Positions 52,113 through 64,000 of a stretch of DNA of 64,000 nt are shown here, one piece after another. A program made the translations under genes and the position numbers. Source of the stretch: Roseomonas haemaphysalidis (lineage in GTDB: Bacteria; Pseudomonadota; Alphaproteobacteria; Acetobacterales; Acetobacteraceae); assembly GCF_017355405.1 (NCBI RefSeq), contig NZ_CP061177.1:1843001-1907000 (forward strand). The letters are read 5' to 3'. How positions within the stretch are numbered: position 1 is the stretch's first letter; every line of letters begins with the position of its first letter. Below the pieces are notes generated by a model. That model was not told where the DNA came from and made no database searches. It saw nothing but the letters and a program-made list of their open reading frames with translations.

Positions 52113-52197
52113 GCGGGCGTGGTGGAATTGGTAGACACGCTGGATTTAGGTTCCAGTGGCGCAAGCCATGGGGGTTCGAGTCCCTCCGCCCGCACCA
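52113..52197 (+). tRNA. tRNA-Leu (anticodon TAG)
   Basis: An 85-base gene including encoded CCA. The acceptor arms GCGGGCG/CGCCCGC pair perfectly. The anticodon stem CTGGA/TCCAG encloses TTTAGGT with anticodon TAG (reads CUA/CUG). A long variable arm, typical of Leu class II tRNAs, follows, and the T arm GGGTTCGAGTCCC is canonical. It lies 66 bases upstream of tig. Confidence 0.96.
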
Positions 52198-52262
52198 ACC
52201 AGCGCCGCCGGCAGACAGCAATCACGAGACTGAACAGTCAGTCAGGAGCAGGTGTGGCGACG

Positions 52263-53618
52263 ATGCAGGTAACCGAGCAGGCGGCCGAAGGGCTGAAGCG
52301 CAGCTTCAACGTGGTGGTTCCCGCGGCCGATATCGCGGCGGCGCGCGACACGCGGCTGGCGGCGCTGTCCAAGGACATCCGCCTGCCGGGCTTCCGCCCG
52401 GGCAAGGTGCCCGCGTCCGTCGTGAAGCAGCGCTTCGGCGCGTCCATCATGGGCGAGGTGCTGGACGAGCAGGTGCAGTCCACCACCCGCAGCGTGATCG
52501 AGGAGCGCGGCCTGCGCCCCGCCATGCAGCCCAAGGTGGAGCTGGTGAAGTTCGAGGAGGGCTCCGACCTGGAGTTCAACATCGAGCTGGAGCAGCTGCC
52601 CGAGATCCCGCTGCCCGACTTCGCCGCCATCGCGCTGGAGAAGCCGGTGACCAAGGTGGGCGACGAGGAGATCACCAAAGCGCTGGACGGCATCGCGTCG
52701 CGCAACCGCGCGATGGAGGATGTCACCGAGGAACGCGCCGCCGAGCAGGGCGACGTGGTGGTGACCGACTTCGAGGGCCGGCTGGTCGATGAGGCGGCCG
52801 AGGGCGGGCTGGCCGAGCCGTTCCAGGGCGGCACCGGCAGCGACATGCCGGTGGAGATCGGCGGCGCGGGCTTCATCCCCGGCTTCGCCGAGGGGCTGAT
52901 CGGCATCAAGGTCGGCGAAACGCGCGACGTGAAGGTGACCTTCCCGGCCGAGTACGGCGCGGCCGAGCTGGCCGGCAAGGACGCCGTGTTCAAGCTGACT
53001 GCCAAGAAGCTGCAGAAGCCCGCCGCGGCCACCGTGGACGACGACTTCGCCAAAAAGCTCGGCCTGGCCGACGTGGCCGAGCTGAAGACCCGCATCAGCG
53101 AGTCGCTGCAGCAGGAATACGACCAGATCTCGCGCCTCAACGTGAAGCGCAAGCTGCTGGACGCGCTGTCCGCCCAGGCCTCGTTCGAGGTGCCGGCCTC
53201 CATGGTCGACGCCGAGTTCGCCCAGATCTGGCAGCGCATCGAGGCCGACCAGAAGGCCGGCAAGCTGGACGACGAGGACAAGGGCAAGGACGAGGACACG
53301 CTGAAGTCCGAGTACCGCGCCATCGCCGAGCGCCGCATCCGCCTGGGCCTACTGCTGAGCGAGATCGGCCGCAGCAACAACATCCAGGTTTCCAACGAGG
53401 AACTGACCGGCGCCATGCGCGCCGAGGCGCAGCGCTACCCGGGCCAGGAGCGGCAGGTGCTGGAGTTCTTCCAGAAGAACCCCGCCGCGATCGAGAACCT
53501 GCGGGCGCCGCTGTTCGAGGAGAAGGTGGTCGACTTCATGCTGGAGCTGGCCAGCGTGACCGAGAAGGAAGTGCCGGCGGGCGAGCTGTCCGCCGAACCG
53601 GCCGAGGCCGCCGCCTGA
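52263..53618 (+). CDS. tig: Trigger factor (ribosome-associated chaperone)
   Basis: A 451-residue chaperone and peptidyl-prolyl isomerase. The ribosome-binding N-terminal domain has the loop signature LPGFRPGKVP. A FKBP-like domain covers about 160-240 (GDVVVTDFEGRLVD, GFIPGFAEGLIG), and a helical C-terminal substrate-binding domain follows. It catches nascent chains at the ribosome exit. The start is uncertain: GTG at 52254 (three codons upstream) has AGGAG 5 bases before it, while ATG 52263 fits the family N terminus MQVTE. First of a tig-clpP-clpX-lon block. Confidence 0.95.
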   Translation: MQVTEQAAEGLKRSFNVVVPAADIAAARDTRLAALSKDIRLPGFRPGKVPASVVKQRFGASIMGEVLDEQVQSTTRSVIEERGLRPAMQPKVELVKFEEGSDLEFNIELEQLPEIPLPDFAAIALEKPVTKVGDEEITKALDGIASRNRAMEDVTEERAAEQGDVVVTDFEGRLVDEAAEGGLAEPFQGGTGSDMPVEIGGAGFIPGFAEGLIGIKVGETRDVKVTFPAEYGAAELAGKDAVFKLTAKKLQKPAAATVDDDFAKKLGLADVAELKTRISESLQQEYDQISRLNVKRKLLDALSAQASFEVPASMVDAEFAQIWQRIEADQKAGKLDDEDKGKDEDTLKSEYRAIAERRIRLGLLLSEIGRSNNIQVSNEELTGAMRAEAQRYPGQERQVLEFFQKNPAAIENLRAPLFEEKVVDFMLELASVTEKEVPAGELSAEPAEAAA

Positions 53619-53647
53619 TCCAGGCGGGCTGAGGCTGGGTGGGCCAC

Positions 53648-53690
53648 GGGCCGGGGCGGGACACCGCCCCGGCCCGTTCCCGTTTTGTTC
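53648..53690 (+). terminator. Terminator after tig
   Basis: A 12-bp perfect stem (53648-53659 with 53664-53675) with a 4-base loop, then GTTCCCGTTTTG. The rest of the 250-base gap to clpP shows no gene. Confidence 0.82.
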
Positions 53691-53870
53691 GTTACCCTTT
53701 TGTTCCTGTGTTCGCTGATCTGTCGGACCCCCTCTTTCCCTGTTGCCCTGGCTGTCCCATGTTAACCGGAGCCAGTTTACAGTGACGGCGATCGGGGGCC
53801 GGCGCGGTCGCCAGGGGCAAGGGGCCTCCTGGGCGAGCAGGCGCCAGGGATTGCTGCGAGAGGATAGAGC

Positions 53871-54524
53871 ATGCGTGACCGCGATCCGGTCGAAGTCTTC
53901 AACAACACGCTGGTCCCCATGGTCATCGAGCAGACCGCGCGGGGCGAGCGTTCGTTCGACATCTATTCGCGCCTGTTGAAGGAGCGGATCATCTTCCTGA
54001 CGGGCCCGATCTTTGATCAGGTCTCGGCGCTGATCTGCGCCCAGCTGCTGTTCCTGGAAAGCGAGAATCCGAGCAAGGACATCGCCTTCTACATCAACAG
54101 CCCGGGCGGCGTGGTCACCGCCGGCCTCGCGATGTACGATACCATGCAGTACATCCGCGCCCCGGTGTCCACCGTGTGCCTGGGCATGGCGGCCTCGGCC
54201 GGCTCGCTGCTGCTGACGGCGGGCGAGAAGGGCAAGCGCTTCGCCCTGCCCAACAGCCAGGTGATGATCCACCAGCCCTCCGGCGGCGCCCAGGGCCAGG
54301 CCACCGACATCGCCATCCAGGCGCGCGAGATCCTGAAGACGCGCGAGCGCCTGAACAAGATCTACGTGCACCACACCGGCAAGCCGCTGGAGGAGATCGA
54401 GCGCGCCATGGAGCGCGACACCTACCTGACGGCCGAGGAAGCCCGCGACTTCGGGCTGATCGACCAGGTGGTGGAGCAGCGGCCCGGCGGCGTGCTGCCG
54501 GCGCCCGAGGCGCCCAAGGCGTGA
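53871..54524 (+). CDS. clpP: ATP-dependent Clp protease proteolytic subunit
   Basis: A 217-residue serine protease subunit forming the tetradecameric chamber. The triad is visible: S109 in GMAASAGS, H134 in MIHQPSGG and D183 in ERDTY. GAGAGGA precedes the ATG by about 7 bases. It works with ClpX, whose gene follows 118 bases later after two small inverted repeats. Confidence 0.97.
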   Translation: MRDRDPVEVFNNTLVPMVIEQTARGERSFDIYSRLLKERIIFLTGPIFDQVSALICAQLLFLESENPSKDIAFYINSPGGVVTAGLAMYDTMQYIRAPVSTVCLGMAASAGSLLLTAGEKGKRFALPNSQVMIHQPSGGAQGQATDIAIQAREILKTRERLNKIYVHHTGKPLEEIERAMERDTYLTAEEARDFGLIDQVVEQRPGGVLPAPEAPKA

Positions 54525-54642
54525 CAAGGCGGCGGCTGGCCCGGGCGCCGGGCCGGCGGCCGTTCCACTTCCCCCTGGATGACAGGGGGGCTACAGTCCT
54601 GTGCAGGTCCGCCGGCCCTCTTCCGGCGGGTCAGGAGCGCTC

Positions 54643-55899
<1,257 letters not shown>

Positions 55900-56046
55900 G
55901 CCGGGTGTTCCGGCGCCCGGCGCAGGGCAGGCCAGACCCGGCTTGCCCCGCACGGTCACCGGCACCATCTCCCGGAGTAACCCGTGGCGACGGGGCCGTG
56001 CCGATCCCGGGCGGACCCGTGCCGACTGTCCTGAGTGAGGTCCCCA

Positions 56047-58461
<2,415 letters not shown>

Positions 58462-58482
58462 GCGGCGATGGCGGTCTGACCA

Positions 58483-58513
58483 GGGTGCGCGGAGCGATCC
58501 GCGCACCCTTTTT
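58483..58513 (+). terminator. Rho-independent terminator of lon
   Basis: An 11-bp perfect stem (58483-58493 with 58498-58508), GCGA loop, then five T. Same loop as the sdh terminator. Confidence 0.92.
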
Positions 58514-58587
58514 CATGCCCTCCCCCCGTCTGGTGGGGCAGGCGTGCAACACCCGCGCGCATCACATGGCCCGGCTGCAACGTGGCG

Positions 58588-58617
58588 TTGACGCGGCAAA
58601 AACTCGCTGCGTAGTGT
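58588..58617 (+). promoter_or_regulatory. Possible sigma-70-type promoter for the HU gene
   Basis: TTGACG at 58588-58593 and TAGTGT at 58612-58617, 18 bases apart, about 60 bases upstream of the HU start. Predicted by eye; moderate match. Confidence 0.4.
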
Positions 58618-58679
58618 CGCGGGAAGCCCATCCCCGTCCGGCCTGGACCGGGCCAATCCCCCGCGCAAAAGGAATCTCC

Positions 58680-58952
58680 ATGAACAAGCAGGATCTGGTG
58701 AGCGTCGTCGCCGAAACCGGGGAGCTGTCCAAGGCCAAGGCCGGCGAAGTGGTGGATGCGATGTTCGACGCCATCAGCGGCGCGTTGAAGAAGAAAGAGG
58801 AGGTGCGCCTGGTGGGGTTCGGCAGCTTCTCCATCTCGCAGCGCAAGGCCGGCAAGGGGCGTAATCCGCGCACGGGCGAGGAGATCGCCATTGCGGCCAG
58901 CACCACAGTGCGCTTCAAGGCTGGCAAGAGCCTGAAGGACGACGTGAACTGA
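58680..58952 (+). CDS. hupB: DNA-binding protein HU
   Basis: A 90-residue histone-like protein that bends and compacts DNA. MNKQDLVSVVAE at the start, VRLVGFGSFSISQRKA in the body and the beta-arm GRNPRTGEEIAI are the family signature. Length is exactly typical. AAGGA is 7 bases before the ATG. It ends only 10 bases before tRNA-Val with no terminator visible between, so the two are probably cotranscribed. Confidence 0.96.
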   Translation: MNKQDLVSVVAETGELSKAKAGEVVDAMFDAISGALKKKEEVRLVGFGSFSISQRKAGKGRNPRTGEEIAIAASTTVRFKAGKSLKDDVN

Positions 58953-58962
58953 CAGGCTCCAA

Positions 58963-59034
58963 GGGCGCTTAGCTCAGCGGTAGAGCGCCTCGTTTACACC
59001 GAGGATGCCGGGGGTTCGAATCCCTCAGCGCCCA
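58963..59034 (+). tRNA. tRNA-Val (anticodon TAC)
   Basis: A 72-base gene without encoded CCA. The acceptor stem is GGGCGCT/AGCGCCC with A as discriminator. The anticodon stem CCTCG/CGAGG encloses TTTACAC, anticodon TAC. D arm and T arm (GGGGTTCGAATCCC) are canonical. Directly downstream of the HU gene. Confidence 0.95.
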
Positions 59035-59080
59035 TTCCATTCAACCGGCGGAATGATCGCGAAAAGGCGATTTGGGCCGG

Positions 59081-59109
59081 TTGACACCAGGGGGCAGGGG
59101 CCGTATTTC
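59081..59109 (+). promoter_or_regulatory. Sigma-70-type promoter for tRNA-Asp
   Basis: A perfect TTGACA at 59081-59086 and TATTTC at 59104-59109, separated by exactly 17 bases, place transcription start about 10 bases before the tRNA-Asp gene. The best consensus promoter seen in the window. Confidence 0.75.
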
Positions 59110-59125
59110 CCGCCCCACGCCGCAA

Positions 59126-59202
<77 letters not shown>

Positions 59203-59222
59203 CTGCGGTGGTCCATCCAAAA

Positions 59223-59254
59223 ACGCCGCCCTGAAGCTTCAGGGCGGCGTTTTT
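59223..59254 (+). terminator. Rho-independent terminator of tRNA-Asp
   Basis: A 28-base perfect palindrome (59223-59250) followed by T up to 59254. The right end lies about 180 bases before nuoA, and the intervening 59255-59434 shows no gene and should hold the nuo promoter. Confidence 0.92.
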
Positions 59255-59434
59255 GCTGTTTACCCTCTCCGTTATTCAATGTTCTGCAATGCGCCTGACC
59301 CTATGGCGAAGGACGCGGGGCGGGAGTAATGTCCGCCCGGCGTTGCGCTGCGGCATGCCCCGCGGCGCGGCATGGCCGTGCGCTCCCCCGTGCATGGCCC
59401 GATGGGGCCCCTGGCCCAAGGGACGGAATGCATC

Positions 59435-59803
59435 ATGACCCAGCCCCTGCTGGCGAACTATTTCCCGATCCTGGTCTTCCTGGCGATCGCGGCGGGTATT
59501 TCCATCGCGATGGTCGGCGGCTCGGTGCTGGCGGCGCGGCAAAAACCGTACGCGGAAAAACTCTCGACCTATGAATGCGGCTTCGAGCCGTTCGAGGACA
59601 CGCGCCACCGCTTCGACGTGCGGTTCTACCTGGTCGCGATCCTGTTCATCATCTTCGACCTGGAAGTGGCCTTCCTGTTCCCCTGGGCGGTGACGCTGGG
59701 GCAGATCGGCTGGATGGGCTTCCTGTCCATGATGGGCTTCCTCGGCGTGCTGACGGTCGGCTTCATCTATGAATGGCGCAAGGGCGCCCTGGACTGGGAG
59801 TGA
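59435..59803 (+). CDS. nuoA: NADH-quinone oxidoreductase subunit A
   Basis: A 122-residue complex I membrane subunit with three helices. The [23 protein letters not shown] loop region (C and acidic residues near the quinone channel) and [17 protein letters not shown] are family hallmarks. The start at 59435 gives a normal N terminus; the frame is open upstream. First gene of the nuo operon, 7 bases before nuoB. Confidence 0.96.
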   Translation: MTQPLLANYFPILVFLAIAAGISIAMVGGSVLAARQKPYAEKLSTYECGFEPFEDTRHRFDVRFYLVAILFIIFDLEVAFLFPWAVTLGQIGWMGFLSMMGFLGVLTVGFIYEWRKGALDWE

Positions 59804-59810
59804 GCGACCG

Positions 59811-60368
59811 ATGAGCAGCACCAACCAACCGGTCGCCTGGAACCAGCAGGCGCTGCCGCCCGGCGCCGGCCAGAAGGCCGTGATCGACAGCGTCACCGGC
59901 GAGATCGAGGACAAGGGCTTTGTCATCGCCAACCTGGACAAGGTGGTGAACTGGGCCCGCACCGGCAGCCTGTGGCCCATGACCTTCGGCCTGGCCTGCT
60001 GCGCCGTGCCGATGATCCATGCCTACATGCCGCGCTATGACCTCGACCGCTTTGGCGTGATCCCGCGCGGTTCGCCGCGTCAGTCGGACGTGATGATCGT
60101 GGCCGGCACGCTGACCAACAAGATGGCCCCCGCGCTGCGCAAGGTCTACGACCAGATGAGCGAGCCGCGCTACGTCATCTCCATGGGCAGCTGCGCCAAT
60201 GGCGGCGGCTACTACCACTACAGCTACAGCGTGGTGCGTGGCTGCGACCGCGTGGTGCCGGTGGACGTCTACGTGCCCGGCTGTCCGCCGACGGCCGAGG
60301 CCCTGGTCTACGGCATCCTGCAGCTGCAGAAGAAGATCCGCCGGACGGGGAGTATCCTCCGTGGCTGA
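59811..60368 (+). CDS. nuoB: NADH-quinone oxidoreductase subunit B
   Basis: A 185-residue peripheral-arm subunit binding the terminal 4Fe-4S cluster N2 that reduces quinone. The four ligands are visible: C63 and C64 (GLACCAVP), C128 (GSCANGGG) and C158 (VPGCPP). Compare the CxxC variant in the hydrogenase-4-like small subunit at the other end of the window. It overlaps nuoC by 8 bases. Confidence 0.97.
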   Translation: MSSTNQPVAWNQQALPPGAGQKAVIDSVTGEIEDKGFVIANLDKVVNWARTGSLWPMTFGLACCAVPMIHAYMPRYDLDRFGVIPRGSPRQSDVMIVAGTLTNKMAPALRKVYDQMSEPRYVISMGSCANGGGYYHYSYSVVRGCDRVVPVDVYVPGCPPTAEALVYGILQLQKKIRRTGSILRG

Positions 60369-61023
60369 AGACCTTTCGACCGAGACCGTCGCCGCCGCGC
60401 CGCTGACCCCGTTGGAGCAGCTGGTCGCCGATGTGATGGCCGCCGTGCCCGCGGGCGTGATCAGCCAAGGCCGCGTGGTGCGCGGCATGGAGGCCGAGAT
60501 CGTCGCGGCGCGCGACGCCCTGCCGGCGCTGATGACCATGCTGCGGGACGACCCGCGCTTCGCGTTCAACCTGTGCGTCGACCTGTGCGGCGTGGACTGG
60601 CCGATGCGCGCCGAGCGCTTCGAGGTGGTCTACAACCTCTTGTCGATGACGCTGAACCACCGGCTGCGCGTGATCGTTTCCACCAATGCCGAGACGCCGG
60701 TGCCGAGCCTCGTTTCCGTGTGGCCCAGCGTCACGTGGTACGAGCGCGAAACCTGGGACATGTACGGCATCGTCTTCGACGGCCAGCCCGACCTGCGCCG
60801 CCTGCTGACGGACTATGGCTTTGAAGGCCATCCGCTGCGCAAGGACTTCCCGCTCACCGGCTTTGTCGAGGTCCGCTACGACCCCGAGCGGCAGGCCGTG
60901 GTGTATGAGCCGGTCAAGCTGCAGCAGGATTTCCGCAACTTCGATTTCCTTTCGCCCTGGGAAGGCATGACCACGCTGCCCGGCGACGAGAAGGTGCATC
61001 TCAACCGGATCACCAACGAATGA
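60361..61023 (+). CDS. nuoC: NADH-quinone oxidoreductase subunit C
   Basis: A 220-residue peripheral subunit. [24 protein letters not shown] and [12 protein letters not shown] are diagnostic of the 30-kDa subunit. The GTG start at 60361 lies inside the end of nuoB, with GGAG about 8 bases before it. It is separate from NuoD here, unlike the fused gammaproteobacterial form. ATGA overlap with nuoD. Confidence 0.96.
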   Translation: MAEDLSTETVAAAPLTPLEQLVADVMAAVPAGVISQGRVVRGMEAEIVAARDALPALMTMLRDDPRFAFNLCVDLCGVDWPMRAERFEVVYNLLSMTLNHRLRVIVSTNAETPVPSLVSVWPSVTWYERETWDMYGIVFDGQPDLRRLLTDYGFEGHPLRKDFPLTGFVEVRYDPERQAVVYEPVKLQQDFRNFDFLSPWEGMTTLPGDEKVHLNRITNE

Positions 61024-62231
61024 GCGCTACGCAGGATCCCGTCGACGCCGGCCGTCGCACGGTCGAGATCGAGAGCCACCACATCAACTTCGGCCCACAG
61101 CACCCGGCGGCGCACGGCGTGCTGCGCCTGATCCTGGAGCTGCAGGGCGAGGTGGTGGAGCGGGCGGACCCGCATATCGGCCTGTTGCACCGCGGCACCG
61201 AGAAGCTGATCGAGTACAAGACCTACCTCCAGGCGCTGCCGTATTTCGACCGGCTCGACTACGTGTCGCCCATGGCGCAGGAGCACGGCTTCGCGCTGGC
61301 GACGGAGCGGCTTCTCGGCATCGAGCCGCCGCCACGGGCGCAGTTCATCCGGGTGATGTTCGCGGAAATCACCCGCGTGCTGAACCACATCCTGAACATC
61401 ACCACCTACGCGCTGGACGTCGGCGCCACCACGCCGAGCCTGTGGGGCTTCGAGCAGCGCGAGATCCTGCTGGAAATCTACGAGGCGGCGTCGGGTTCGC
61501 ACTACCACGCCAACTACGTGCGCCCGGGCGGCGTGTCGCGCGACCTGCCGGCCGGCCTGCTGGAGAAGATCGAGCTTTGGGCCGAGAAGTTCCCGAAGTT
61601 CGTCGATGACATCGAGCGGCTGCTGACCGGCAACCGCATCTTCAAGCAGCGCACCGTGGACATCGGCGTGATGTCGGCCGAGCAGGCGATGGAATGGGGC
61701 TTCAGCGGCCCCTGCATCCGCGCTTCCGGCTGCGCCTGGGACCTGCGTCGCAGCCAGCCCTACGACATCTATGACCAGCTCGATTTCGAGATCCCGGTTG
61801 GCAGCCATGGCGACTGCTACGAGCGCTACCTGGTGCGCATCGCGGAGATGCGCGAAAGCCACAAGATGATCCGCCAGTGCATCAAGATGATGCCGGGCGG
61901 CCCCGTCAAGGTGGCGGACAACAAGATCACGCCGCCGAAGCGGGCCGAGATGAAGCGCTCGATGGAAGCGCTGATCCACCACTTCAAGCTGTACACGGAG
62001 GGCTACCACGTGCCCGAAGGCAGCACCTATTCGGTGGTGGAGGCCCCCAAGGGCGAGTTCGGCGTGTACATGGTGGCCGACGGCACCAACAAGCCCTACC
62101 GCTGCCACATCCGCGCGCCCGGCTTCGCGCATCTGCAGGCCATGGAAGTGCTGTGCAAGGGCCACATGCTGGCCGACGCCGTGTCCGTGATCGGCAGCCT
62201 GGATATCGTGTTCGGAGAGATCGACCGGTGA
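61020..62231 (+). CDS. nuoD: NADH-quinone oxidoreductase subunit D
   Basis: A 403-residue 49-kDa-type subunit forming the quinone site with Nuo[32 protein letters not shown] and the C-terminal [12 protein letters not shown] are canonical. NuoD evolved from NiFe hydrogenase large subunits and naturally lacks the NiFe cysteines. Overlaps nuoC and nuoE by four bases each. Confidence 0.97.
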   Translation: MSATQDPVDAGRRTVEIESHHINFGPQHPAAHGVLRLILELQGEVVERADPHIGLLHRGTEKLIEYKTYLQALPYFDRLDYVSPMAQEHGFALATERLLGIEPPPRAQFIRVMFAEITRVLNHILNITTYALDVGATTPSLWGFEQREILLEIYEAASGSHYHANYVRPGGVSRDLPAGLLEKIELWAEKFPKFVDDIERLLTGNRIFKQRTVDIGVMSAEQAMEWGFSGPCIRASGCAWDLRRSQPYDIYDQLDFEIPVGSHGDCYERYLVRIAEMRESHKMIRQCIKMMPGGPVKVADNKITPPKRAEMKRSMEALIHHFKLYTEGYHVPEGSTYSVVEAPKGEFGVYMVADGTNKPYRCHIRAPGFAHLQAMEVLCKGHMLADAVSVIGSLDIVFGEIDR

Positions 62232-62857
62232 GCGCGCAGCATCACGAGGAGCCCAAGAGCTTCTCCTTCGACGCGGACAGCATCGCGCAGATCGACCGCA
62301 TCGTCGCACGCTACCCCGAGGGCAAGCAGGCCAGCGCGGTGATCCCGCTGCTCTACGTCGCGCAGAAGCAGATGGGCCGCCTGACCGGCAGCGCCTGGGT
62401 GCCGCGCGTGGCGATGGACGCGGTGGCCGTGCGCCTGGGCATGGCGCCGATCCGCGTCTACGAGGTCGCCACCTTCTACTTCATGTTCAACACCAAGCCG
62501 ATCGGCCGCTTCCACCTGCAGGTCTGCGGCACGACCCCCTGCTGGCTGCGCGGCTCGGACGAGGTGCTGCGCGCCTGCAAGGACGCCGGTCACCTGAAGG
62601 GCTACGGCGACAGCAGCGAAGACGGCTTGTTCACGCTGACCGAGGTGGAATGCCTCGGCGCCTGCGTCAACGCGCCGATCCTGCAGGTCGACGACGACTA
62701 CTACGAAGACCTGACCTACGAGACCACGGTGCAGCTGATCGAGGCGCTGAAGCGCGGCGAGCGGCCCAAGCCCGGCAGCGTCATCGGCCGGCAGACCAGC
62801 GCCCCCGCGGGCGGGCCGGACACGCTGCTCGACATCCCCATGATGGAGGTGAAGTGA
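62228..62857 (+). CDS. nuoE: NADH-quinone oxidoreductase subunit E
   Basis: A 209-residue 24-kDa-type subunit with a thioredoxin-like 2Fe-2S domain; ligands C100, C105, C142 and C146 (CGTTPC and CLGAC). The GTG start overlaps the nuoD stop (GTGA). An extra Pro/Ser-rich C-terminal tail of about 35 residues is present. It works with NuoF in NADH oxidation. Confidence 0.96.
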   Translation: MSAQHHEEPKSFSFDADSIAQIDRIVARYPEGKQASAVIPLLYVAQKQMGRLTGSAWVPRVAMDAVAVRLGMAPIRVYEVATFYFMFNTKPIGRFHLQVCGTTPCWLRGSDEVLRACKDAGHLKGYGDSSEDGLFTLTEVECLGACVNAPILQVDDDYYEDLTYETTVQLIEALKRGERPKPGSVIGRQTSAPAGGPDTLLDIPMMEVK

Positions 62858-62861
62858 CGCC

Positions 62862-64000
<1,139 letters not shown>

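Noticed and set aside
52119..52262. An N-terminal extension of trigger factor starting inside tRNA-Leu
   Set aside because: The extension is the translation of the tRNA gene; trigger factor starts at 52254 or 52263.

Overview
The window is one contiguous stretch of a very GC-rich bacterial chromosome. Codon third positions are almost all G or C. The genes are densely packed, mostly on the plus strand, with many 1 to 8 base start/stop overlaps. Several features point to an alphaproteobacterium, most likely an Acetobacteraceae (Roseomonas-like) aerobe. These are the gene content, the split F1-only atp operon (H-A-G-D-C), the mdh-sucCD-sucAB-lpd block, the DUF1489 and DUF484 proteins, and the tig-clpP-clpX-lon-HU-tRNA-nuo order. 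The taxonomic call is inference from gene order and protein flavour, not a database match.

Layout. 1-7.3 kb: a six-gene overlapping operon for a membrane complex related to hydrogenase-4 and complex I. Its large subunit lacks the NiFe ligand cysteines, and its membrane subunits lack several of the usual proton-path residues. 7.3-13.3 kb: a zinc metallopeptidase, small secreted proteins, DUF1489, a PAS-containing chemoreceptor, asd and a small lipoprotein. 13.3-28.7 kb: a TCA-cycle supercluster (sdhCDAB, zapE, a secreted protein of unknown function, mdh, sucCD, sucAB, lpdA). 28.7-33.4 kb: a minus-strand operon (transaldolase, DUF484, xerC) divergent from priA. 33.6-38.5 kb: the F1 ATPase operon. 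38.6-52.0 kb is more accessory: an acyl-ACP-desaturase-like diiron protein overlapping an exported GH10 xylanase, thrC, an M16 peptidase overlapping a TldE/PmbA protein, an acyltransferase, a transketolase-type ThDP enzyme, a Tat-exported Gfo/Idh/MocA oxidoreductase and a class I aminotransferase. 52.1-58.7 kb: tRNA-Leu, trigger factor, ClpP, ClpX, Lon and HU (a protein-quality-control block). 58.9-64 kb: tRNA-Val, tRNA-Asp and the start of the complex I operon (nuoA-F, with nuoF cut by the window end).

How the genes work together. Succinate dehydrogenase, malate dehydrogenase, succinyl-CoA synthetase and 2-oxoglutarate dehydrogenase form most of the second half of the TCA cycle. They deliver electrons to quinone directly or as NADH, which complex I oxidises, and the ATP synthase uses the resulting proton gradient. 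Trigger factor, ClpXP and Lon handle folding and turnover of the proteins made. The hydrogenase-4-like operon shares its architecture with the complex I encoded at the other end of the window but looks stripped of both known activities. It is the most interesting item here.

No IS elements, phage genes, CRISPR arrays or rRNA genes were recognised. Rho-independent terminators are well defined at many gene ends. Two convergent gene pairs (lpdA/xerC and the Gfo oxidoreductase/aminotransferase) carry head-to-head copies of a GC-rich 3'-end hairpin repeat.
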